A stretch of 13,165 bases of DNA from JANQPA01 sp964628385 (GCA_964628385.1 CAZVOD010000103.1:1-13165); one strand, 5' to 3'. Shown: positions 1-7,469, counted from the first letter of the stretch. Numbers and translations: made by a program. Notes: a model not told the origin generated them from the letters alone.

Positions 1-30
1 TGCATCGCGGGAGAGTAGGTCGCTGCCAAC
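1..30 (+). rRNA. rrf: 5S ribosomal RNA, 3' end (partial)
   Basis: The first 30 bases match the conserved 3' end of bacterial 5S rRNA: the stretch GGGAGAGTAGGTCGCTGCC forms the last helix strands of the molecule. The 5' part lies outside the window. A factor-independent terminator follows within 20 bases, as expected at the end of an rRNA operon. The exact mature 3' end cannot be fixed from sequence alone; position 30 is an estimate. Confidence 0.88.
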
Positions 31-47
31 ATTATTTTATCCAAATC

Positions 48-77
48 AGCCATGTCTAATACATGGCTTTTTTTTTT
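48..77 (+). terminator. Intrinsic terminator of the rRNA operon
   Basis: A perfect 8-bp stem (AGCCATGT at 48-55, ACATGGCT at 61-68) with a 5-base loop runs directly into a run of ten T (68-77). Its place just after the 5S rRNA end makes it the operon terminator. From 78 to 185 the sequence is AT-rich with no gene. ATTAATT occurs there three times (87, 106, 124) at 18-19 bp spacing, which may be only base composition. Confidence 0.9.
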
Positions 78-185
78 GGCCCCTCTATTAATTTTTCTTT
101 CCTTCATTAATTTTCCAACATTTATTAATTCTGTACTTTTAAATCTTGTTTTGCCGCAAGGCTTTTTTAAATTTATATTTTGATA

Positions 186-350
186 GAAGTTGTTTGAGCA
201 TGTGGATTTATAGTTGAAGGCAAAGGCTTGTGCAGCAAGGCGAAGCGCTTTTTGCTTTGCGTAGCCAAAGCTACGGAAAGCAAAAAAGCTGAAGTATGTG
301 GTGCACAATGTTTTATCTGCAAACATGAAACGACATTTTTAAACAACTTC
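186..350 (-). repeat. Fold-back palindromic repeat (MITE/ERIC-like), copy A
   Basis: This 165-bp element is the reverse complement of copies B (12577-12740) and C (13041 onward); by eye it differs from B by about eight substitutions and one indel. Its ends are inverted repeats (GAAGTTGTTT at 186-195, AAACAACTTC at 341-350). The apex is GTAGC-CAAA-GCTAC at 261-274, essentially at the element's centre, so the whole unit can fold into one long imperfect hairpin. ATA lies just outside both ends (183-185 and 351-353), which could be a 3-bp target duplication but is weak in AT-rich sequence. It contains no gene: the frame that is open through copy B has a stop here. It sits between the rRNA terminator and the sigma-factor promoter region. 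Confidence 0.88.
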
Positions 351-373
351 ATAATAAATAATCCTTACCGTAT

Positions 374-404
374 TAGGCATCGAGCATATTAAAATTTATT
401 TTTG
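374..404 (+). promoter_or_regulatory. Candidate Bacteroidota-type promoter for the sigma-factor gene
   Basis: TATTTTTG at 397-404 fits the Bacteroidota -7 consensus TAnnTTTG exactly. A weak TTAG lies about 20 bases upstream, where TTTG of the -33 element is expected. The start point would fall near 410 and give a leader of about 100 nt. The match is short and the region AT-rich, so this is a candidate only. Confidence 0.3.
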
Positions 405-424
405 ATCAAATTTTTAAGATTTTT

Positions 425-483
425 TTAACCTTAAAAGTGTCTTTCCATTGAAGAAGACGTCCCATTAACGGAAACAAGGTTAA
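425..483 (+). promoter_or_regulatory. Inverted repeat in the leader of the sigma-factor gene
   Basis: TTAACCTT (425-432) and AAGGTTAA (476-483) form an 8-bp perfect inverted repeat 43 bases apart, ending 30 bases before the ATG at 514. In the transcript this would close a 59-nt stem-loop. On DNA it could be two half-sites for a regulator. No known RNA family is recognised, and between 351 and 513 I see no gene. Confidence 0.3.
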
Positions 484-513
484 GAAGACTCTAAGGCTTG
501 AAAATGACAAGTT

Positions 514-1107
514 ATGAGTGCTCAGAAAGTGAATTGTAATAAGAAAATGCCCGACCTTGAGTTAATAAAAACGTTTTTAAAGCATCAGGCTAATCCATGC
601 TTTAATCATATCTATAATCGCTATGCGACCAAGGTCTACAGCAAATGTATTGCACTGCTCAAGAATGAGGCTCATGCCAAAGATGCCACTCAGGAAATTT
701 TCATGAAAATTTTTCTTAATCTCTCTTCCTTCAGCGGACGTTCGCAGTTCTCAACATGGTTGTACTCAGTCACCTATAACTACTGTATTGATTTCATTAG
801 AAAGAAAAAACGTAGGGGCGATATATTTTCTGATGAAATGGAAAAGGCCGAAGGTGCTGAGGATGATGAGGTAGATGATAAAGAACTGCTGGAGATGAAG
901 GTGGAACATTTGAGGGAAGTTCTTAGCCGAATAGCACCTGACGACAGATACGTCCTCCTGATGAAGTATCAGGAGGGTATGTCAATTAAGGAGATAGGAG
1001 AGGTACTGGATAAGTCAGAAAGTGCTGTAAAGATGAAAATCAAAAGAGCTAAGAGTAGGGCTAAAAGCACCCTACAAGAAATTATTGCTAAAACAGAATT
1101 AATTTAG
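514..1107 (+). CDS. ECF-type sigma-70 family RNA polymerase sigma factor
   Basis: This directs RNA polymerase to a specific promoter set. Region 2 spans about residues 26-101, with the core-binding helix motif around residues 55-67 (AKDATQEIFMKIF) and the conserved FSTWLY segment at 79-84 followed by the basic IRKKKRR. An acidic linker (about 105-128) leads to region 4 (about 136-185), whose helix-turn-helix is at 157-180. At 197 residues it is normal for an ECF factor, with no region 3. The ATG at 514 is the first possible start because TGA lies in frame at 505; ATG at 547 (residue 12) is a plausible alternative just before the conserved part. A 64-residue gene follows after 29 bases, where an anti-sigma factor gene often lies, but no classical transmembrane anti-sigma factor is present. 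Target genes cannot be read from sequence. Confidence 0.95.
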   Translation: MSAQKVNCNKKMPDLELIKTFLKHQANPCFNHIYNRYATKVYSKCIALLKNEAHAKDATQEIFMKIFLNLSSFSGRSQFSTWLYSVTYNYCIDFIRKKKRRGDIFSDEMEKAEGAEDDEVDDKELLEMKVEHLREVLSRIAPDDRYVLLMKYQEGMSIKEIGEVLDKSESAVKMKIKRAKSRAKSTLQEIIAKTELI

Positions 1108-1136
1108 AAAAGAAATGCGGTAGGTATTTAAATTTA

Positions 1137-1331
1137 ATGAAGATGCAGAACTGTTTTAAAGAATTATATGAAGAAGATGCTAAAGAATTTAGAGAAAAAC
1201 ATGAAGTATCTGTTAAAAAAGAAGTTAAAAGTTCAATTAGTATCTATAAGTTAGTAGGAGAAGTAGCTGAGATATATCTATCAAGAGTAGTAGATGTGAT
1301 TTTGTTAGCTCTGAGTGACAAGAAAAAATAG
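1137..1331 (+). CDS. Small 64-residue protein downstream of the sigma factor, function unknown
   Basis: I do not recognise a family. The gene starts 29 bases after the sigma factor stop on the same strand, so the two are probably cotranscribed. The protein has a highly charged first half, rich in Lys and Glu, and a second half (about residues 35-59) that is mostly hydrophobic or amphipathic (VAEIYLSRVVDVILLALS) before a KKK tail. That segment could be a helix lying on a partner protein or weakly on the membrane. Met3 (position 1143) is an alternative start. Composition is more AT-rich than the flanking genes, with many AAA, GAA, TTA and AGA codons. The position suggests a regulator or partner of the sigma factor, but this is inference only. 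A spurious ORF is possible, although the codon use and spacing look real. Confidence 0.6.
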   Translation: MKMQNCFKELYEEDAKEFREKHEVSVKKEVKSSISIYKLVGEVAEIYLSRVVDVILLALSDKKK

Positions 1332-1423
1332 TTTTCATGTTGTTACAATATTAAAATTACTTAACCTGATATTTTGTTTTTAACAACCCTTATCGAAATT
1401 AATCGGTACTAAACTGTATAGAT

Positions 1424-2284
1424 ATGCAGATAATTTTACTCCAAACTTCCTTTCTGGATCAGCTCACCACTACTCTTGGTGAACAGTCTGCTCTGTTTAT
1501 CGCTTCCTTGCCTAAGTTTCTGGGAGCCATTGCCTTACTTATTCTTGGGCGATGGTTTAGTAGATTAATCAGTCGCCTTATCAAGAAGATGCTGGAAAAA
1601 ATTGGAGTGGATAAATTGGCCGACCGCCTTAACGATATTGATCTAGTGAGTAGTTCAAAAATTGATATCCGCCCTAGTGCTGTCATACAAAAGATAGTCT
1701 ATTATTTACTGTTTTTTGTATTTATTTTGCTAGCTACAGATATTTTGGGAATGCAGCCAGTTACAGATTTGATCAATAAAATATTAGGCTATATTCCTAA
1801 TTTGGTTTCCGCATTTATCGTGTTTATCATTGGTTTGCTATTAGCTGATTTTCTGAAAAAGATAGTATATACTGCCTGTTCTTCATTGGCTATTCCGGCA
1901 GCGGGTTTGATTTCTAAAGTAGTCTTTTATTTTCTCTTCCTTAATGTTACAATGATAACGCTTGCGCAAGCAAAAGTAGAAACCGCCTTCATTGAGGAAA
2001 ATTTATCCATCTTGCTAGGAGGGGTTGTTTTGGCCTTTGCTATCGGGTATGGTTTTGCTTCCAGACCCATACTGGCCAATTTACTCACGGCCTACTATAG
2101 CAAGGACAAAGTAAGCATTGGGGACCAGATCAATATTGACGGTGTTCAGGGCGAAATTACTGCGATGGATAATTTTTCTTTCACAATAGTTTCAGAAGAC
2201 ATTACCACTGTGGTACCGTTGCATAAATTGTCAACTGAGAAGTACCAAATTATCAGGAAGGTAGCTGACGAAGAGGAGAGTTAA
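1424..2284 (+). CDS. MscS-family mechanosensitive ion channel protein
   Basis: This is a membrane channel expected to open under membrane tension and release solutes during hypo-osmotic shock. Five hydrophobic segments are visible at about residues 23-43, 90-109, 124-143, 163-182 and 196-214. The first three belong to the TM-helix repeats typical of this MscS branch, with short amphipathic stretches between them. The last is the Gly/Ala-rich pore helix (GGVVLAFAIGYGFASRPILANLL). It is followed by the cytoplasmic beta domain (about 228-272) with the family signature GDQINIDGVQGEITAMDNFS. The protein ends at 286 residues without the large C-terminal alpha/beta vestibule of E. coli MscS, which is usual in this shorter type. 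The ATG at 1424 begins 92 bases after the preceding gene. It may be its own unit. Gating and ion selectivity cannot be inferred. Confidence 0.9.
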   Translation: MQIILLQTSFLDQLTTTLGEQSALFIASLPKFLGAIALLILGRWFSRLISRLIKKMLEKIGVDKLADRLNDIDLVSSSKIDIRPSAVIQKIVYYLLFFVFILLATDILGMQPVTDLINKILGYIPNLVSAFIVFIIGLLLADFLKKIVYTACSSLAIPAAGLISKVVFYFLFLNVTMITLAQAKVETAFIEENLSILLGGVVLAFAIGYGFASRPILANLLTAYYSKDKVSIGDQINIDGVQGEITAMDNFSFTIVSEDITTVVPLHKLSTEKYQIIRKVADEEES

Positions 2285-2323
2285 AGCTAAGCTTATTTTT
2301 GAGCGTTCTTGGCCAGAAGATAA

Positions 2324-2349
2324 AACCCCGGATGGTCGCATCAGGGGTT
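2324..2349 (+). terminator. Stem-loop between the MscS and DUF3078 genes
   Basis: AACCCC (2324-2329) pairs with GGGGTT (2344-2349), and GATG (2331-2334) with CATC (2339-2342). One G/A mismatch separates the two helices and the loop is four bases. It lies 40 bases after the MscS stop. No T-run follows, so it is a weak terminator, a transcript-stabilising 3' end, or a leader structure of the next gene. Confidence 0.4.
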
Positions 2350-2405
2350 GCTAATATTGTATTTCCACACACCCTTATTTTAGTAAAATTCAAAAACTCA
2401 CTAGG

Positions 2406-3413
2406 ATGAACAAAGTAATTTGCTTTTTGACAACAATCTGCTTGAGTCTTCCATTGTTTCTGATTGCACAAGAAGAAACTGCCGAAAACAATAGTGCCTG
2501 GGAAGCTGGCGCCAGCTTTGGTGTCGATTTTTCACAGCTTTTTCAGCTTAACCCCCGGCAAGGGGCCGGACAGAACAGGATGGGCGTGGGTACGGCTATT
2601 TCTATATTTGCCAAATACGCGAAAGATCGCACCGCCTGGGATAATTTAGCTTCCTGGCAGTTTGGTATTCAGCGACTGGGCTCCGGATCACTAAGCAACG
2701 GCGCTAAAATTCCCTTTCAGAAGGCCATCGACGAACTGAGGCTTAATTCAAAAATCGGTTTTAAAACCTCTGAAAACTCCAAATTTTTCTACGCTGCTGA
2801 TTTCAGCTTTCTGAGCCAAATTACACCTACCTTTGAAGGTACAGAAGAGTTTCCGGGCAATTTTCTAACCAATATTCGTCAGGAAGATATAGCTCCTTTG
2901 TCAAAACTATTCTCTCCAGCAACGATAACCATCTCGGCAGGTGTTGATTTTAAGCCACTGAATAACTTATCTATCTACTATTCTCCTCTCGCTGGTAAAT
3001 TTATCATCGTGGGGGATGACGAGATTGCTGCAAGGGGCGTTCACGGTAACCCGGTAGAGCGCGATGCCAGTGGTAATATCATTAGCTTTGATAATACCTT
3101 CTCCCAAATGGGTTCTTTGATGCGTATTTCCTACACTGATAAATATGTAAATGACAAAATTACATTCGCTTCCAATATGGCGCTTTACTCTAACTACCTG
3201 CAGAATCCTCAAAATATTGACATTGACTGGACTAACGAGCTGGGCTATACGATTGTCAAAGGGCTTCAGCTATCATTGACACTCAATATTTTCTACGACG
3301 ACGATGTACTGGTACAGATCACAGATTACGACTCCTCTAATGGTGTTTCGGGTCTTGGTAAGCGTGTTAGTTTAACACAGCAATTGTTGATAAAATATAA
3401 CGCAATTTTTTAA
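2406..3413 (+). CDS. DUF3078 family protein, predicted secreted/outer-membrane
   Basis: A signal peptide is clear: a Lys at residue 3, a hydrophobic core at about 4-20 and a probable cut near LIAQEE (20-25). The mature protein resembles the DUF3078 family of Bacteroidota. It has the early WEAGASFGVDFSQLFQLNP segment, a Trp-rich stretch (TAWDNLASWQFGIQRLG) and an FYAADFSFLSQ strand. Alternating polar/hydrophobic strands continue to an aromatic C-terminus ending in F (LLIKYNAIF), typical of outer-membrane beta-barrels. The family has no established biochemical function. Length (335 aa) is in the usual range. The ATG at 2406 gives the signal peptide directly and is the best start. It is probably a single-gene unit, with a hairpin before it (2324-2349) and one after it (3445-3476). 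Confidence 0.85.
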   Translation: MNKVICFLTTICLSLPLFLIAQEETAENNSAWEAGASFGVDFSQLFQLNPRQGAGQNRMGVGTAISIFAKYAKDRTAWDNLASWQFGIQRLGSGSLSNGAKIPFQKAIDELRLNSKIGFKTSENSKFFYAADFSFLSQITPTFEGTEEFPGNFLTNIRQEDIAPLSKLFSPATITISAGVDFKPLNNLSIYYSPLAGKFIIVGDDEIAARGVHGNPVERDASGNIISFDNTFSQMGSLMRISYTDKYVNDKITFASNMALYSNYLQNPQNIDIDWTNELGYTIVKGLQLSLTLNIFYDDDVLVQITDYDSSNGVSGLGKRVSLTQQLLIKYNAIF

Positions 3414-3444
3414 CTCAAAACAAAATGTTTTATAAAACACTGAT

Positions 3445-3476
3445 AAAGAGCGTGTTCCACATGAAACAGGCTCTTT
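3445..3476 (+). terminator. Probable terminator after the DUF3078 gene
   Basis: AAAGAGC (3445-3451) pairs with GCTCTTT (3470-3476), continued inward by TGTT (3453-3456) with AACA (3465-3468) across one G/G mismatch. It begins 31 bases after the stop codon. Only three T close the stem and no longer T-run follows, so termination strength is uncertain. The rest of 3414-3644 holds no gene, and no clear polA promoter is visible. Confidence 0.55.
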
Positions 3477-3644
3477 GTCATGTAATATTGACATGTTAAT
3501 ATCTTTTTCCACAAAAAGATACCTATAAACATTGCAGCTGGTTATTTCTTTCCTTTATTTTCCTTTCGTATTTTTAAAAAATATCATCTAACTTAATCCT
3601 GCCTTCCTTAAGAGGGTTTTGATAAAAAGATTAAAGTCACACGT

Positions 3645-6422
3645 ATGTCAAAGAAAAAGCTGTTTTTGCTTGATGGCCATGCTTTAGTATACAGAGCGCA
3701 TTTTGCTTTTATTTCCAGGCCACTCATTAATTCCAAAGGCTTAAACACTTCTGCTATTACGGGTTTTACAAGAACGCTTTGGGATTTGATGCGCAAAGAA
3801 ACCCCCACGCATATTGCGGTTGCTTTTGATCCAAATGGAACGACTTTCAGGCATGATATGTACGAAGCCTACAAAGCTAACCGGGAAGAACAACCTGATG
3901 ATATCAGAATAGCACTTCCCTACATCATAGAAATCGTAAAGGCTTTTCACATACCTATAATCACGGTTGATAATTACGAAGCGGATGATGTGATTGGTAC
4001 GGTGGCCAAGCAAGCGGAGCGCGAAGGCTTTAAGGTTTATATGGTGACCCCTGATAAAGATTTTGGACAATTGGTTTCAGAGAATATCTACATCTACAAG
4101 CCATCAAGGCAGGGTAATGGCATTGAGATTATGGGGGTGAAAGAAATTTTGGAAAAATGGCAGGTCAGCAAAGTTGAACAAGTCATCGATATGCTGGCCT
4201 TACAAGGGGATAGTATCGATAATATTCCGGGGGTTCCTGGGATAGGCCCCAAAACTGCGGCTAAGCTATTGGCCAAATACGAAACCGTAGAAGGCCTGAT
4301 CGAAAATGTAAATGAGCTCAAAGGAAAGCAAAAAGAACAAGTGGAAAATAATAAAGACCAGGCCATGCTTTCAAAAAAGCTGGCCACTATCAATGTGGAG
4401 GTTCCTATACAATTTGATGCTAAATCCTTTACGCGGGATCCTTTCGATGCAGATCGTCTGACCGAATTATTCCGCGAGCTGGAATTCAAAACTCTAGCCA
4501 GGCAAATACTGGATGACGATCCCTCTGGTGAAAGTAGTACAGATGATTCTTCTGCCAACCATTCGGCTATTAATACGCCAGCACCTCCAGCTCACTCTGT
4601 AGCGGATAAGAATATAGAAAATACAGCCCATTCTTATCATCTTATTGATACGGAAGAAAAATGTAGAGAGCTGGTCAAAAAACTGGAACAAGAAGAAGAG
4701 GTCTGTTTTGACACAGAAACTAATAGCCTTGAAGCCACCGAAGCCGAGCTGGTGGGTATTGCTTTTTCTGTTAAAGATAAAGAAGCTTACTATGTACCTC
4801 TGGATGCAGACAGAGCTCATTGTCAGCAGCGCCTGGATTTGTTTAGGGGTATTCTTGAAAACCCACGGATTACCAAGGTGGCCCAAAATATCAAGTATGA
4901 TGCGCTGGTTTTAAAGAATTACGGCGTCAAGGTCAAAGGATACTGCTTTGATACTATGATCGTGCACTACCTCCTGGAACCAGACCTCAGACACAGTATG
5001 GATTACCTCGCTGAGACTTATCTGGGATATCAGCCAGTAAAAATAGAAACACTTATTGGCAAAAAGGGGAAAAACCAGCTGACCATGCGGGATGTGGAGC
5101 TCGAAAAAGTCAAAGAATACGCCGGAGAAGATGCGGATATTACCCTACAACTCAAAAACTACCTCAAGCCAAAACTGGAAGGAGAAGGACTGACAGAGCT
5201 TTACGATAAGATAGAAGAACCACTCATTAGGGTTCTGGTAGATATGGAGCATGAAGGAATTAACCTGGATGTCCCTTTTCTGAATGATTACTCAGAAAAA
5301 CTGGGAGGTGATATAAAAAAATTAGAGCAGGAAATTTATGAAGTAGCCGGGACAAAGTTTAATATCGGTTCGCCCAAACGGGTAGGTGAAGTGCTGTTCG
5401 ATAAAATGAAAATCCCGTATCGCTTTCGCAAAACGAAGTCTGGTCAGTACTCTACCAATGAGGAAAAACTTACGGAATTGGCCATGGAGTATCCCGTGGT
5501 AGAAAAAATACTGGAATATCGGGGGCTGACCAAGCTAAAGTCAACCTACGTTGATGCCTTGCCCAAGATGGTAAACCCTAAAACCGGGCGTATTCACAGT
5601 TCTTTCAATCAGGCACTGGCCGCAACGGGCCGACTGAGTTCTAATAATCCCAATTTACAGAATATACCCATCAGAACACCGGAAGGAGCAAAGATCAGGA
5701 ATGCTTTCATTCCACGGGAAGAGGATTATGTATTGTTGGCTGCCGATTATTCTCAGATAGAGCTGCGTCTCATTGCTGAGATCAGCGGCGATGAGGCCAT
5801 GGTAGAGGCTTTTAGTTCAGGTCAGGATATTCACAGGGCTACAGCTGCCAAAGTGTTTGATGTGCCTTACGACGAAGTAAACAAGGAGCAGCGATATCGC
5901 GCCAAGACGGTCAATTTCAGTATCATATACGGTGCTGGGTCTACCAACCTTTCCAGACAACTGGAGATTAGCAGATCCGAAGCTAAGGAACTCATCGATC
6001 AGTATTTTCGGCAGTATCAGGGATTGAAATCATACATGAATAATATCGTAGAACACGCCAGGAAAAATGGCTATGTCAGTACTTTGCTGGGACGGCGCCG
6101 GTATCTTAGAGATATTAACTCTAAAAGTTCTCTGGAAAGAGGTAATGCTGAACGGATTGCAATCAATACACCGATCCAGGGCTCTGCCGCTGATATGATA
6201 AAAATTGCTATGTCGGGGATTCATCAAGAACTAGAAAAGCGTAATTTTAAAAGCAAAATGATTTTGCAAGTACACGATGAATTAGTATTCGATGCCCATA
6301 ATTCTGAGATCGAAGCACTCAAAGAAATGATCGAAGAAAAAATGACCACCGCTATTCCTAACCTAAAAGTACCTATACTAGTAGAGATGGGTATGGGAGA
6401 AAATTGGCGGGTAGCTCATTAA
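3645..6422 (+). CDS. polA: DNA polymerase I
   Basis: This is a repair and Okazaki-fragment polymerase of 925 residues with all three activities apparently intact. The N-terminal 5' nuclease (about 1-295) has LLDGHALVYRAHF (D10), FDPNGTTFRHDMYEAYKANR, the acidic NYEADDVIG and VTPDKDFGQL motifs, and the helix-hairpin-helix segment GDSIDNIPGVPGIGPKTA. A low-complexity Ser/Asp/Pro linker follows at about 298-335. The 3'-5' exonuclease domain keeps DTE (D356, E358), the NIKYDAL motif and YAGEDADIT, so proofreading should be active. The polymerase domain has motif A around D701 (ADYSQIELR), motif B (RYRAKTVNFSIIYGAG) and motif C (VHDELVFD, D878). Length is typical for Bacteroidota. The ATG at 3645 places the conserved nuclease start at residue 6. 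A strong terminator follows six bases after the stop. Confidence 0.99.
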   Translation: MSKKKLFLLDGHALVYRAHFAFISRPLINSKGLNTSAITGFTRTLWDLMRKETPTHIAVAFDPNGTTFRHDMYEAYKANREEQPDDIRIALPYIIEIVKAFHIPIITVDNYEADDVIGTVAKQAEREGFKVYMVTPDKDFGQLVSENIYIYKPSRQGNGIEIMGVKEILEKWQVSKVEQVIDMLALQGDSIDNIPGVPGIGPKTAAKLLAKYETVEGLIENVNELKGKQKEQVENNKDQAMLSKKLATINVEVPIQFDAKSFTRDPFDADRLTELFRELEFKTLARQILDDDPSGESSTDDSSANHSAINTPAPPAHSVADKNIENTAHSYHLIDTEEKCRELVKKLEQEEEVCFDTETNSLEATEAELVGIAFSVKDKEAYYVPLDADRAHCQQRLDLFRGILENPRITKVAQNIKYDALVLKNYGVKVKGYCFDTMIVHYLLEPDLRHSMDYLAETYLGYQPVKIETLIGKKGKNQLTMRDVELEKVKEYAGEDADITLQLKNYLKPKLEGEGLTELYDKIEEPLIRVLVDMEHEGINLDVPFLNDYSEKLGGDIKKLEQEIYEVAGTKFNIGSPKRVGEVLFDKMKIPYRFRKTKSGQYSTNEEKLTELAMEYPVVEKILEYRGLTKLKSTYVDALPKMVNPKTGRIHSSFNQALAATGRLSSNNPNLQNIPIRTPEGAKIRNAFIPREEDYVLLAADYSQIELRLIAEISGDEAMVEAFSSGQDIHRATAAKVFDVPYDEVNKEQRYRAKTVNFSIIYGAGSTNLSRQLEISRSEAKELIDQYFRQYQGLKSYMNNIVEHARKNGYVSTLLGRRRYLRDINSKSSLERGNAERIAINTPIQGSAADMIKIAMSGIHQELEKRNFKSKMILQVHDELVFDAHNSEIEALKEMIEEKMTTAIPNLKVPILVEMGMGENWRVAH

Positions 6423-6427
6423 AGTAC

Positions 6428-6481
6428 CTGTTTTCACTCGATTAGCTTCAGGCATTCGATCGAGTGAAAACAGCTTTTTTT
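6428..6481 (+). terminator. Strong intrinsic terminator of polA
   Basis: A perfect 15-bp stem (6428-6442 with 6459-6473; arm CTGTTTTCACTCGAT) encloses a 16-base loop and runs into C and seven T (6475-6481). It lies between the convergent ends of polA and the minus-strand gene ending at 6484. Read on the minus strand the stem is the same but the T-run is poor, so it mainly serves polA and may work in both directions. Confidence 0.92.
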
Positions 6482-6483
6482 GT

Positions 6484-7377
6484 TTATTCTTCAAAATATT
6501 CAATCTCGTTTCTAATAGTCTTGGTATAGTCCCCTTCTGCCATTCCATACAGCATAGCGTACAACCCCGTTCTGATATAGCCAGCCATTACCACATCGCC
6601 TTTTTCATTGAGCTCAAAGCTTGTTTCCTGTATTAATTCGCCACTATAAGTTTCTTCTACTCTGCTAACCAGTTGATTATGCTCATTATAATTAAATTTG
6701 AGGCGCAATTGGTTATTATAAGATTCGTATTCTTCGATCCCTTCCTCTACCAATTGCCCATTATCGTAAGTATAATAATGTCTGTTAAGTAAATGCCCAT
6801 CTACATCTTTAGCTTCCTCTAATGCTACCTTGCCATCTTCGTTGTATGTCCAGTAAATTGTGCGATTTTCTTCATCATCGAGAAAGATTTTCTCTTCTAT
6901 CAGTTGGTTCTTTTCATTATAGAGGAAATCATGACGTTCAGAAACAGCCATATCGTGGTTCTTGTAGGTCAGAGAATCTATTTGACCATCTTCTCTGAAA
7001 GTCTCTATCGTCTCTTCAGATAATGCTCCATCCGGATGAAAACGCTTCACCAACTGCTTGTTATCAGAAAGGAATGTCTGCTCTTTTTGCCCAATATCTT
7101 CACCGTAATAAGTCGTCTTTGTGAGCTCCTTTTCGCTTTCTCCGTATTCATAAATTACTTTCATGGTAGCGCCACTATCTTCTCCCTCAATTTGCTCCAG
7201 CTTTAACCTCCCTTTGTCATCGTATTCGTAAGTGTTTTTGGAAATTTGCTGCCCGTTCGAGGCAAATTCTACTTCCTCAAGCGGCTGTTCTTTTTGATTG
7301 TAAATGGCTGAATAGACGAGTACGTCTTCATCTTCTTCAGTACAATCGTATCTTTTTATAGCTTTAACGTTCTTCAT
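6484..7377 (-). CDS. Acidic YD/MORN-like repeat protein, probably cytoplasmic
   Basis: No enzyme family is recognised. The 297-residue protein is built almost wholly of short degenerate repeats of beta-hairpin type, with the pattern aromatic-x-Tyr-Asn/Asp-Glu/Asp-x-Gly/Asn-Gln/Arg-Leu, then Glu-rich residues. Examples are YEYDDKGRL, FLYNEKNQLIEE, WTYNEDGKVALEE, YTYDNGQLVEE and FNYNEHNQLVS. Such units resemble YD (RHS-like) or toxin-antitoxin MORN-variant repeats, which make extended beta-sheets. There is no signal peptide and no membrane segment, unlike most secreted Bacteroidota proteins of this kind, and no RHS core or toxin domain. The protein is strongly acidic (Glu/Asp-rich). The ATG at 7377 is clear. 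It lies 92 bases downstream of the membrane-protein gene on the same strand and may be cotranscribed with it. A scaffold or binding role is possible but unproven. Confidence 0.8.
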   Translation of the reverse strand: MKNVKAIKRYDCTEEDEDVLVYSAIYNQKEQPLEEVEFASNGQQISKNTYEYDDKGRLKLEQIEGEDSGATMKVIYEYGESEKELTKTTYYGEDIGQKEQTFLSDNKQLVKRFHPDGALSEETIETFREDGQIDSLTYKNHDMAVSERHDFLYNEKNQLIEEKIFLDDEENRTIYWTYNEDGKVALEEAKDVDGHLLNRHYYTYDNGQLVEEGIEEYESYNNQLRLKFNYNEHNQLVSRVEETYSGELIQETSFELNEKGDVVMAGYIRTGLYAMLYGMAEGDYTKTIRNEIEYFEE

Positions 7378-7421
7378 TGGGTGATTTTATCCATTTTGGT
7401 TTTAGAAATATTTTGAACAAC

Positions 7422-7464
7422 GCCCAAAGCTAATCATAGAGAAGGACTCGACCCAAATTTGGGC
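7422..7464 (-). promoter_or_regulatory. Inverted repeats between two minus-strand genes
   Basis: Two structures compete. GCCCAAA (7422-7428) pairs with TTTGGGC (7458-7464) around a 29-base loop, beginning six bases after the stop of the upstream gene. The right arm is also part of a perfect 12-bp palindrome, CCCAAATTTGGG (7452-7463). On the minus strand no strong T-run follows. It may be a weak terminator, an operator, or a processing site between the two genes. Confidence 0.4.
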
Positions 7465-7469
7465 GGCGT

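Noticed and set aside
186..350. CRISPR array or tRNA-like structure
   Set aside because: The repeats are long, single and palindromic and not spaced in an array. No tRNA cloverleaf or cas gene is present in the window.
1370..1376. TATTTTG as a promoter for the MscS gene
   Set aside because: It is one base short of TAnnTTTG, and the nearest upstream TTG is 27 bases away, too far for the -33 element.
3741..4070. Minus-strand frames inside polA (3741-4070, 4094-4558, 4494-4886)
   Set aside because: They are antisense shadows of a fully conserved polA with no recognisable protein features.
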